Shown here piece after piece: positions 6,322 through 12,609 of a stretch of 21,620 bases of DNA. Within the stretch, counting starts at the first letter, position 1. The number at the start of each line of letters is the position of its first letter. This DNA is from an uncultured Phenylobacterium sp. GTDB lineage: Bacteria; Pseudomonadota; Alphaproteobacteria; Caulobacterales; Caulobacteraceae. The stretch covers positions 1-21,620 of the forward strand of contig CAMFIW010000005.1 in assembly GCA_945952355.1 (NCBI GenBank), read 5' to 3'. Under the pieces are notes generated by a model that saw only the letters and a program-made list of their open reading frames with translations, was not told the DNA's origin and did no database searches. A program made the position numbers and the translations under genes.

Positions 6322-7257
6322 ATGCGGATCGTTCCCGGCTGGAAGGGCTTGGCCGACGCCGACCGCGGCGCCTCGGTGGCGCTCGGCAATTTCGACGGCG
6401 TCCATCGCGGCCACCAGCAGGTGATCGCGCTCGCCGCCAAGGCTGCGCGGGAGACCGGAGCCCCACTGGGCGTGATCAGCTTCGAGCCGCATCCGCGCCG
6501 CATCTTCCAGCCCGACGCCCCGCCCTTCCGGCTGATGACCAACGACCAGCAGGCCCGCGCGCTCGCCGGCCTGGGCGTCGATGTCTTCTACGTCCTGCCG
6601 TTCGACGCCGAGCTGGAGCACCTGACCGACCGCGCGTTCGCCCAGCGGGTGCTGCACGACGGCCTCGGCGTCCGCCACGTCTCGGTCGGCTTCGACATCT
6701 CGTTCGGCCACGGCCGCACCGGCAGCCCGGAGAGCATGCGCCAATACGGCGCCGAGATGGGGTTCGGGGTGTCGGTCGCCGAGGCGGTCGGCGAAGGCGC
6801 GGAGAAGTTCTCGTCCACCCAGGTTCGCGAGGCCCTGCGCGACGGCAGACCTGAGATCGCCGCCAAGGTTCTGGGCCGACCGTTCGCCATCGAGGGCATG
6901 GTCGAGCACGGTCGCCAGCTCGGGCGGAAGCTCGGCTTCCCCACGGCGAACGTGGCGCTGGTCGACTATGTGGTGCCGCGCTTCGGCGTCTATGCCACCC
7001 GCACCCGCCTGCCAGATGGCCGCGAGATCGCCGGCGTCGCCAATATCGGGGTCAATCCCACGATCGACGGCGTGATCGCGCCGCGTCTCGAAGTCTGGCT
7101 GTTCGACTTCGACGAGGACATCTACGATCAGGTCATCGAGACAGACCTTGTCACCTTCCTGCGCGACGAGGCGAAGTTCTCCAGCCTGGAGGCTATGACC
7201 GAGCAGGTGATGGCCGATGCGGCCCGGGCTCGCGAACTCCTGCTTCCCGAGCTCTGA
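6322..7257 (+). CDS. ribF: Bifunctional riboflavin kinase / FMN adenylyltransferase
   Basis: RibF phosphorylates riboflavin to FMN and adenylates FMN to FAD in the cytoplasm. The 311-residue length is standard. The N-terminal adenylyltransferase half shows the nucleotidyltransferase motif GNFDGVHRGHQQ (residues 22-33, with H28xxH31) and the later EKFSSTQVREAL (ISSTxxR-type) motif. The C-terminal kinase half shows GRQLGRKLGFPTANV and FGVYATRTRLPDG, followed by GVANIGVNPTI and the LEVWLFDFDEDIY segment. The gene starts 5 bases after the MaoC gene, so the two are likely one transcript. No FMN riboswitch is seen upstream. It ends 165 bases before ileS. Confidence 0.96.
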   Translation: MRIVPGWKGLADADRGASVALGNFDGVHRGHQQVIALAAKAARETGAPLGVISFEPHPRRIFQPDAPPFRLMTNDQQARALAGLGVDVFYVLPFDAELEHLTDRAFAQRVLHDGLGVRHVSVGFDISFGHGRTGSPESMRQYGAEMGFGVSVAEAVGEGAEKFSSTQVREALRDGRPEIAAKVLGRPFAIEGMVEHGRQLGRKLGFPTANVALVDYVVPRFGVYATRTRLPDGREIAGVANIGVNPTIDGVIAPRLEVWLFDFDEDIYDQVIETDLVTFLRDEAKFSSLEAMTEQVMADAARARELLLPEL

Positions 7258-7272
7258 GCGCGGCTGCAAAGC

Positions 7273-7301
7273 TTGGGTTCGCCGCGCCAGTCTGCTACAG
7301 C
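7273..7301 (+). promoter_or_regulatory. Candidate ileS promoter, predicted to start RNA at the ATG of a leader peptide
   Basis: TTGGGT (7273-7278), exactly 17 bases, then TACAGC (7296-7301) in the context GCTACAGC, close to the Caulobacter housekeeping -10 (GCTAnAwC). A start seven to eight bases after the -10 falls at 7308-7309, the A of the ATG at 7309, so the message could begin directly with that codon. Confidence 0.45.
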
Positions 7302-7308
7302 CCCCGCC

Positions 7309-7353
7309 ATGACCCTGGTTCGGATGAGCTCGCGAATTATCCGCCCGGCGTGA
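7309..7353 (+). CDS. Possible leaderless leader peptide of ileS (14 codons, tandem Ile)
   Basis: The short frame reads MTLVRMSSRIIRPA and stops at TGA 7351-7353. It has no Shine-Dalgarno, but the predicted transcription start coincides with its ATG, as in leaderless mRNAs, which are common in Caulobacter. Two consecutive isoleucine codons (ATT 7336, ATC 7339) lie just before the left arm of a GC hairpin. Its position ahead of isoleucyl-tRNA synthetase suggests a ribosome-stalling attenuator. Such a short frame can arise by chance, so this is a hypothesis based on the combination of signals. Confidence 0.35.
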   Translation: MTLVRMSSRIIRPA

Positions 7354-7388
7354 CGCCGCCGGACGAGATCCAGCGCGCGCCGGGTTTT
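7344..7388 (+). terminator. Candidate attenuator hairpin before ileS, with a competing hairpin
   Basis: CCCGGCG (7344-7350) can pair with CGCCGGG (7378-7384), which is followed by TTTT (7385-7388). The same left arm can instead form CCGGCG/CGCCGG (7345-7350 with 7357-7362). The left arm overlaps the last codons of the leader frame, so a ribosome paused at its Ile codons would cover it and prevent the terminator form. The loop is long and the T-tract short, so strength is uncertain. Confidence 0.3.
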
Positions 7389-7422
7389 CACCGCATTCCT
7401 CCGAGCCTTGCTGGAAAGTTCC

Positions 7423-10335
7423 ATGGCCGACGACGCCGACCATCCTTCGCGTGACTATCGCGAGACCGTCTTCCTCCCCGACACCCCCTTCCCCATGCGC
7501 GCGGGCCTGCCGAAGCTGGAGCCCGAGATCCTGGGCCGCTGGGACGCCGCCGACCTCTATCATTCGGTCCGCAAGGTCCGGCAGGCCGCCGGCGCGCCGC
7601 TCTATGTGCTGCATGACGGCCCGCCCTACGCCAACGGCGCGATCCACATCGGCCACGCCCTGCAGAAGACGCTGAAGGACTTCGTCGTCCGCTCGCGTTT
7701 CGCGCTCGGCTACGACGTCGACTACGTTCCCGGCTGGGACTGCCACGGCCTGCCGATCGAGTGGAAGATCGAGGAAGAGCTACGCGCCAAGGGCCGCCGC
7801 AAGGACGAGGTCTCCAAGGCCGAGTTCCGCGAGAAGTGCCGCGCCTACGCCGCTCACTGGATCGAGGTCCAGAAGGCCGGCTTCAAGCGCCTCGGCGTCA
7901 TCGGCGACTGGGAGAATCGCTACGCGACCATGGACTATGGCTCCGAGGCCGCCATCGTCGCCGAGTTCCATAAGTTCGTGGTTTCGAACCAGCTCTATCG
8001 CGGCTCCAAGCCGGTGATGTGGAGCCCGGTCGAGCGCACCGCGCTCGCCGACGCCGAGGTCGAGTACCACGACCACGTCTCGCCCACGATCTGGGTGAAG
8101 TTCCCGGTCGTCGAGGGCTCCGACGCCGCCCGCGGCGCCAGCGTGGTGATCTGGACCACCACGCCCTGGACCATCCCGGCCAACCGGGCGATCAGCTATT
8201 CGGACCAGATCGCCTACGCCGTCTATCAGGTCGAGGAGATGGAGACCGGCCTGGAGTTTGAGCCCTGGGCCAAGCCGGGCGACAAGCTGATCGTCGCCGA
8301 GAAGCTGGCCGAGGATGTCTTCAAGGCCGCCAAGATCGCCAAGTGGCGACGGCTCGAGAAGATCGACTGCCAGGGCATGGTCTGCGCCCACCCGCTGGCC
8401 GATCTCGACAGCTATTACGGCTTCGCCGTGCCGATGCTGGACGGCGACCACGTGACCGACGACGCGGGCACGGGCTTCGTCCACACCGCGCCGGGCCACG
8501 GCGCCGACGACTATCTGGTCTGGCTGGCCCACGGCCATCGCGAGATCCCCGACACGGTGGATCCGGACGGCGCCTACTATCCGGGCGTGGCCCTGTTCGC
8601 CGGCCTGAAGGTGCTGGAGACCGAGGGCAAGAAGGCCGGCAAGTTCGGCCCGGCCAACGGCGCGGTGACGGAGAAGCTGATCGAGGCCGGGAACCTGCTG
8701 GCCCGCGGCCGGCTGGAGCACTCCTATCCCCACTCGTGGCGCTCCAAGGCGCCGGTGATCTTCCGCAACACGCCCCAGTGGTTCATCCGCATGGACGCGC
8801 CGATCGAGACCCCGGTCCACGAAGGCAAGACCCTGCGCGAGACCGCGCTGGCCGCCATCGCCGCCACGGCCTTCCATCCGGAGGCGGGCCGCAACCGCAT
8901 CCGCGCCATGGTCGAGACCCGGCCCGACTGGCTGATCAGCCGCCAGCGCGCCTGGGGCGCGCCGCTGGCCATGTTCGTCGACAAGGAGACCGGCGCGCCG
9001 CTGGTCGACGCCGAGGTCAACAAGCGCATCGTCGACCTGATCGAGGTCGAAGGCGCCGACGCCTGGTTCAACCGCCCGGTCTCGGACTTCCTGGGCCATC
9101 ACGATCCGGAACGGTTCGAGAAGGTCGAGGACATCCTCGACGTCTGGTTCGATAGCGGCTCGACCCACGCCTTCACCCTGGAAGGCCGCAACAACACCCA
9201 CTGGCCGGCCGACCTCTACCTGGAAGGCTCCGACCAGCACCGCGGCTGGTTCCAGTCCTCGCTGCTGGAGAGCTCGGGCACCCGCGGCCGCGCGCCGTAC
9301 AACGCGGTCCTCACCCATGGCTTCACCATGGACGAGAACGGCGAGAAGATGTCCAAGTCCAAGGGCAACACGGTCGAGCCCGACACCGTGATCCGCGAGA
9401 GCGGCGCCGAGATCATCCGCCTGTGGGCCGCCATGGTCGACTATTCGGACGACCAGCGGATCGGCAAGACGATCCTCGCCACCACCACCGACGCCTATCG
9501 CAAGCTGCGCAACACCGTCCGATATCTGCTGGGCGCGCTTGCCGGCTTCACCGAAGCCGAGAAGGTGGCGCTCGAGGACATGCCGCCGCTGGAGCGGTTC
9601 ATCCTGCACCGCCTGCACGAGCTCGACGGCCAGGTGCGCGCCGCCTACGACGCCTACCTGTTCCAGGACGTCAGCCGGCCGCTGACCGAGTTCTGCCAGA
9701 ACGAACTCTCGGCCCTGTTCTTCGACATTCGCCGCGACGCCCTCTATTGCGACCGCCCGGATTCGCTGCGCCGCCGCGCCGCGCGCACGGTGATGGACGC
9801 GGTGTTCGAGCGCCTGACCATCTGGCTCTCGCCGCTGATCCCCTTCACCACCGAAGAGGCCTGGTCGACGCGCTTCCCGGATGCGGGTTCGAACAGCCTG
9901 CGCGTCTTCCCGCAGACCCCGACCGCCTGGGCCAACCTGGCCGAGGCCGAACGCTGGGCCAAGGTGCAGGCGGTGACCTCGGTGGTCACCGGCGCGCTCG
10001 AGGTCGAGCGTCGCGAAAAGCGGATGGGTGCGGCCCTGGAGGCGGCGCCGAAGGTGTGGATCGCCGATCCGGCCCTGGCCGCGGCCTTCGACGGCCTGGA
10101 CGCCGCCGAGGTGTTCCGCACCAGCCAGGCGAACCTGGCCTCGGGCGAGGGTCCGGCCGGCGCCTTCCGCCTGGCCGAGCAGCCGGGCGTGGCGGTCGAG
10201 CCGCTGAAGGCCGAGGGCAAGAAGTGCGCCCGCTCCTGGCGGATCCTGCCCGAGGTCGGCTCCGACCCGCGCTATCCGGACCTGTCGCTGCGCGACGCCG
10301 ACGCGGTGGCGGCCTGGGATGCGGCGCATGGCTGA
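7423..10335 (+). CDS. ileS: Isoleucyl-tRNA synthetase with degenerate C-terminal zinc site
   Basis: IleS charges tRNA-Ile with isoleucine and hydrolyses mischarged valine. It is a class I synthetase of 970 residues. The HIGH motif is in PPYANGAIHIGH (HIGH at 75-78) and KMSKS is at 642-646. The editing insertion includes WTTTPWTIPANRAI and a DDAGTGFVHTAPGHG segment. The C-terminal tRNA-binding part ends with KCARSW...PDLSLRDADAV, where bacterial homologs commonly have a four-cysteine zinc knuckle (CxxC...CxxC); only Cys935 remains. The ATG at 7423 follows GGAAAG (7413-7418). A TTG at 7408 in frame is less likely. The 3' end overlaps the start of lspA, a linkage common in bacteria. Confidence 0.97.
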   Translation: MADDADHPSRDYRETVFLPDTPFPMRAGLPKLEPEILGRWDAADLYHSVRKVRQAAGAPLYVLHDGPPYANGAIHIGHALQKTLKDFVVRSRFALGYDVDYVPGWDCHGLPIEWKIEEELRAKGRRKDEVSKAEFREKCRAYAAHWIEVQKAGFKRLGVIGDWENRYATMDYGSEAAIVAEFHKFVVSNQLYRGSKPVMWSPVERTALADAEVEYHDHVSPTIWVKFPVVEGSDAARGASVVIWTTTPWTIPANRAISYSDQIAYAVYQVEEMETGLEFEPWAKPGDKLIVAEKLAEDVFKAAKIAKWRRLEKIDCQGMVCAHPLADLDSYYGFAVPMLDGDHVTDDAGTGFVHTAPGHGADDYLVWLAHGHREIPDTVDPDGAYYPGVALFAGLKVLETEGKKAGKFGPANGAVTEKLIEAGNLLARGRLEHSYPHSWRSKAPVIFRNTPQWFIRMDAPIETPVHEGKTLRETALAAIAATAFHPEAGRNRIRAMVETRPDWLISRQRAWGAPLAMFVDKETGAPLVDAEVNKRIVDLIEVEGADAWFNRPVSDFLGHHDPERFEKVEDILDVWFDSGSTHAFTLEGRNNTHWPADLYLEGSDQHRGWFQSSLLESSGTRGRAPYNAVLTHGFTMDENGEKMSKSKGNTVEPDTVIRESGAEIIRLWAAMVDYSDDQRIGKTILATTTDAYRKLRNTVRYLLGALAGFTEAEKVALEDMPPLERFILHRLHELDGQVRAAYDAYLFQDVSRPLTEFCQNELSALFFDIRRDALYCDRPDSLRRRAARTVMDAVFERLTIWLSPLIPFTTEEAWSTRFPDAGSNSLRVFPQTPTAWANLAEAERWAKVQAVTSVVTGALEVERREKRMGAALEAAPKVWIADPALAAAFDGLDAAEVFRTSQANLASGEGPAGAFRLAEQPGVAVEPLKAEGKKCARSWRILPEVGSDPRYPDLSLRDADAVAAWDAAHG

Positions 10336-10825
10336 GGCCAAGGGGTTCACCCGGCTGGGCGGCCTAGCCTTCGTGCTGGCCGCCATCGTCATCGTGGTCG
10401 ACCAGATCGTCAAGGCGGCCTTCCTGTCGCTCGGCCTGCCCGAAGGGATGGGCCAGCCGTTGTTCGGGCCCTTGCACCTGACCATGGTCTGGAACCGCGG
10501 CGTCAGCTTCGGCCTGTTTCGCGCCGACCATGACCTCGTCCGCTGGGCGTTGACGGCCTTTTCCCTGATCGTCGCGGCCTTCCTGGCCTGGTGGGCGCGC
10601 AACGCCACCCGGCCGCTGCTGGGACTGGGCCTCGGCCTCGTCATGGGCGGCGCGATCGGCAACGCCATCGACCGGGCCCGCTTTGGCGCCGTCGTCGATT
10701 TCGTCGACGTGACCCGGCTGATGTTCCCCTGGGTCTTCAACGTCGCCGACAGCGCCATCACCATCGGGGTGATCTGCCTGCTGCTGGATTCGGTCCGAAA
10801 AGCGCCCGAAACCGCTGCGCCCTGA
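10328..10825 (+). CDS. lspA: Lipoprotein signal peptidase (signal peptidase II)
   Basis: LspA is an inner-membrane aspartyl protease that removes the signal peptide from diacylglyceryl-prolipoproteins; the lipoprotein encoded just downstream would be a substrate. The 165-residue protein has four hydrophobic segments (about 10-28, 73-89, 97-113, 136-154). Conserved elements are VVDQIVK near 25, VWNRGVSFGL (54-63), GNAIDR (111-116), VVDF with Asp124, and FNVADSAIT with Asp141; Asp124 and Asp141 are the catalytic pair by comparison with characterised LspA. ATG 10328 overlaps the ileS stop (10333-10335); ATG 10319 in the same frame would add three residues. Overlap implies translational coupling with ileS. 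Confidence 0.95.
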   Translation: MAEAKGFTRLGGLAFVLAAIVIVVDQIVKAAFLSLGLPEGMGQPLFGPLHLTMVWNRGVSFGLFRADHDLVRWALTAFSLIVAAFLAWWARNATRPLLGLGLGLVMGGAIGNAIDRARFGAVVDFVDVTRLMFPWVFNVADSAITIGVICLLLDSVRKAPETAAP

Positions 10826-10872
10826 GCGGGATGAGGAAAAGTGGGAACCGGTTTTCCGCCCGCATCCCGCTC
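10824..10872. repeat. Palindromic repeat of the alphaproteobacterial REP/RIME kind, at the lspA stop
   Basis: GAGCGGGATG (10824-10833) and CATCCCGCTC (10863-10872) are exact inverted repeats. Inside, GGAAAA and TTTTCC give a second pairing around GTGGGAACCGG. The core (GGAAAAGTG ... GGTTTTCCG) matches what I recall of a widely dispersed alphaproteobacterial intergenic palindrome related to rhizobial RIME elements. The left arm begins inside the lspA stop codon. The RNA hairpin may also protect or end the lspA transcript. Confidence 0.65.
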
Positions 10873-10883
10873 AATTCTTGTTG

Positions 10884-10937
10884 TTAGGTCGCGTTCACGA
10901 AATTGGTTCGTACCGATCCAATTTCGTCGCGACCTAA
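10884..10937. repeat. Second, unrelated palindrome with 20-bp arms upstream of the lipoprotein gene
   Basis: TTAGGTCGCG-ttc-ACGAAATTGG (10884-10906) pairs fully with CCAATTTCGTCGCGACCTAA (10918-10937), leaving a 3-base bulge and an 11-base loop. It follows the previous palindrome by 11 bases and precedes the promoter of the next gene. Sequence and symmetry suggest another dispersed palindromic element; no T-tract follows it. Confidence 0.65.
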
Positions 10938-10943
10938 TGCGCG

Positions 10944-10972
10944 TTGGCGGACCCCGCCGATTGCGCTATCTC
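10944..10972 (+). promoter_or_regulatory. Promoter of the BamF-type lipoprotein gene
   Basis: TTGGCG (10944-10949), a 17-base spacer and TATCTC (10967-10972) in the context GCTATCTC fit the housekeeping consensus. The RNA would start near 10979, leaving a 40-base leader that contains GGAG at 11004-11007. Confidence 0.5.
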
Positions 10973-11018
10973 ACTTAACCTTCCCGGCCGGGGGCGGCCC
11001 AATGGAGCCTTTGAGTTC

Positions 11019-11579
11019 ATGAATCTCAACCGAGTGATCGTGGCGACCGCCCTGATCGGGGCCGTGGGCCTCGCCGGATGCTCCTCCACGCGCAAGGCGC
11101 TGGGCATGACCAAGGTCACCCCGGACGAGTTCCGGGTCGTCTCCAAGGCGCCGCTGGTGGTGCCGCCGGACTACGCGCTTCGTCCGCCGGCTCCCGGCGA
11201 GCCGCGCCCGCAGGAGCTGCAGCCGGAAAGCGCCGCGCGCAACGCGCTTCTCGGCCGCCGCGAGGCCGCCGAGCGCGACGAGGGCGAGAAGCTGCTGGTC
11301 GCCAAGGCCGGCGCCGACAAGGCCGACCCGCTGATCCGCTTCGTCGTGGACGACGAGACCGGCGACATCGCACACAAGGACAAGTCCTTCGCCGACAAGA
11401 TCATGTTCTGGAAGCCGGGCGAGCCGCGCAGCGTCTCCACTGCTCAGAACACCGGCGCGGACACGCCGGCGCCGGTCGACGCCGCCGCCGAGGACGCCAA
11501 GATCAAGGCCCTGATCGGCGACAAGCCCGTGATCATCGCCCGCGAAAAGTCGACCAAGCTGAAGCTGCCGGGCCTCTGA
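11019..11579 (+). CDS. bamF: DUF3035 lipoprotein, BamF-type subunit of the outer-membrane assembly machine
   Basis: This is a 186-residue lipoprotein. The signal peptide ends in the lipobox LAGC with lipidated Cys21. Directly after it comes the segment TPDEFRVVSKAPLVVPPDYALRPP (residues about 38-61), the hallmark shared by alphaproteobacterial BamF and the N-terminus of BamC, known to bind BamD in E. coli. The rest is charged and probably flexible, with a conserved-looking FADKIMFWKPGEP near 128-140 and a C-terminus KLKLPGL. It should sit in the outer membrane's inner leaflet and help BamA fold beta-barrels. The ATG at 11019 follows GGAG. The BamF assignment rests on motif recognition; DUF3035 membership is the safer part. 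It has its own promoter and is separated from lspA by two palindromes. Confidence 0.82.
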   Translation: MNLNRVIVATALIGAVGLAGCSSTRKALGMTKVTPDEFRVVSKAPLVVPPDYALRPPAPGEPRPQELQPESAARNALLGRREAAERDEGEKLLVAKAGADKADPLIRFVVDDETGDIAHKDKSFADKIMFWKPGEPRSVSTAQNTGADTPAPVDAAAEDAKIKALIGDKPVIIAREKSTKLKLPGL

Positions 11580-11586
11580 ACCCGGC

Positions 11587-12546
11587 TTACTCCTCGCCCG
11601 GCGTCTTGACCGTATAGCCGGCCGCCCGCAGCCGATCGAGCACGCCGCCCTGCGCCAGCAGGGTGCGCAGCGGGGCGACGGCGATCGCGTGACCGGGCGC
11701 CTTCAGCGCGGTCTGGATGTCGGCCACCAGGTCCGACTTCACCCGGTTGTCGAAGGCCAGCGCGCCCGGCGTCACCGCGAGGCAACGCTCATAGCTGCGC
11801 TCCGCCTCCAGGGCGCCGGCCACGTCGCCGGTCGCCCAGGCCCGCGAGGCGGCCAGGGTTCCGCCGGGTCCGGCCTCCACCTCATGCAGCACTTCGTCGA
11901 GGCAGGTGCGCCCCGCCGCCGGCGAAGTCCGCGTCACCGCGCCGAGCAACGGACCCAGGTCGTAGGCGCGCTGGACGATCCGCACCTTCTTCCTCTGAGC
12001 CAGGTACTTGATCAGCTTGGTGGGGTCGGTGGTCGTCAGCCCTTCCTTGTCGCGATAGTCGTTGATCAGCATCAGGCCGGCGGCCAGCGGGTGGTTGGTC
12101 TTGTACCGGTCGGCCGGTTCGCCGAGCCTCCCGCGCGCAGCGGCGAACCGCGCGCGCGTCGCCGGGTCGAGGTTGTCCTCGAACGGATGCCCGGACTTCA
12201 GTCGCAGATAGCTGAAGACGGCGCCTGGCGCGCCCGCGAGACGCACCCTCAGCCCATTGAACGGCAGGATCACCGAATTGGCGCCTTCGAGCCGCCGCTC
12301 GAAGATCATTCGGTCCCATTCCTGGCGCTTGGGCGCGACGCTAGGGACGCCAAGGACATAGACCGTGGTGTCCGCGTCCGACACCCGCCACCAGGCCGGA
12401 CCGGGCAGGCGCCCGGTCACCACCAGCTCCTCCACCAGGGTCGCGTCGGGGTCGTTGGGATCCGGCTTGGCTGGCCCCTGGGCGAGCGCGGGCGCCGCCA
12501 TGGCGAGGCTGAAGGACAGGGCGGCGGCGAGTCTCGCAAGCTTCAT
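11587..12546 (-). CDS. TraB/GumN family protein, apparently degenerate
   Basis: This is a 319-residue exported protein with a signal peptide at 1-22 (MKLARLAAALSFSLAMAAPA then LAQ). The body follows the TraB/GumN plan: WWRVSDADTTVYVLGVPSVAPK near 52-73, an FDNRVKSDLVADI helix, and a C-terminal GGVLDRLRAAGYTVKTP. TraB/Tiki-type proteins are proposed metalloproteases with His in GTxH near the first strand and in a late GxGH. Here these are GVPS (66-69) and AVAPLRTLLAQGG, so both metal ligands appear lost. The protein is probably a non-catalytic periplasmic relative. The ATG at 12546 is preceded by GGAAGG. It ends 7 bases from the lipoprotein gene (tail to tail) and diverges from mutL. Confidence 0.78.
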   Translation of the reverse strand: MKLARLAAALSFSLAMAAPALAQGPAKPDPNDPDATLVEELVVTGRLPGPAWWRVSDADTTVYVLGVPSVAPKRQEWDRMIFERRLEGANSVILPFNGLRVRLAGAPGAVFSYLRLKSGHPFEDNLDPATRARFAAARGRLGEPADRYKTNHPLAAGLMLINDYRDKEGLTTTDPTKLIKYLAQRKKVRIVQRAYDLGPLLGAVTRTSPAAGRTCLDEVLHEVEAGPGGTLAASRAWATGDVAGALEAERSYERCLAVTPGALAFDNRVKSDLVADIQTALKAPGHAIAVAPLRTLLAQGGVLDRLRAAGYTVKTPGEE

Positions 12547-12573
12547 CGGTCCAACCTTCCGGGCGCCTCGCTG

Positions 12574-12588
12574 GAATCGTCCTATATT
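12574..12588 (+). promoter_or_regulatory. mutL / traB-like divergent promoter region: GAATC site and TATATT
   Basis: The 63 bases between the two start codons contain TATATT (12583-12588), a good -10 for mutL with RNA start near 12595, but no good -35. GAATC (12574-12578), a recognition site (GANTC) of the Caulobacterales methylase CcrM, lies just upstream of the -10, the arrangement reported for GcrA-activated promoters. Regulation by CcrM/GcrA is inference. Confidence 0.3.
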
Positions 12589-12609
12589 GCGGCAAGAGCC
12601 TGACTGACC

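Noticed and set aside
7258..7422. T-box or tRNA upstream of ileS
   Set aside because: No T-box specifier or antiterminator layout and no cloverleaf; T-boxes are not usual in this group.
6133..7746. 537-codon minus-strand open frame opposite ribF and the start of ileS
   Set aside because: It crosses three real genes on the other strand and shows no conserved segment.
7780..10764. 994-codon minus-strand open frame opposite ileS and lspA
   Set aside because: It lies antisense to conserved synthetase motifs, runs through two genes, and its translation is biased Ala/Gly/Arg/Val without family motifs.
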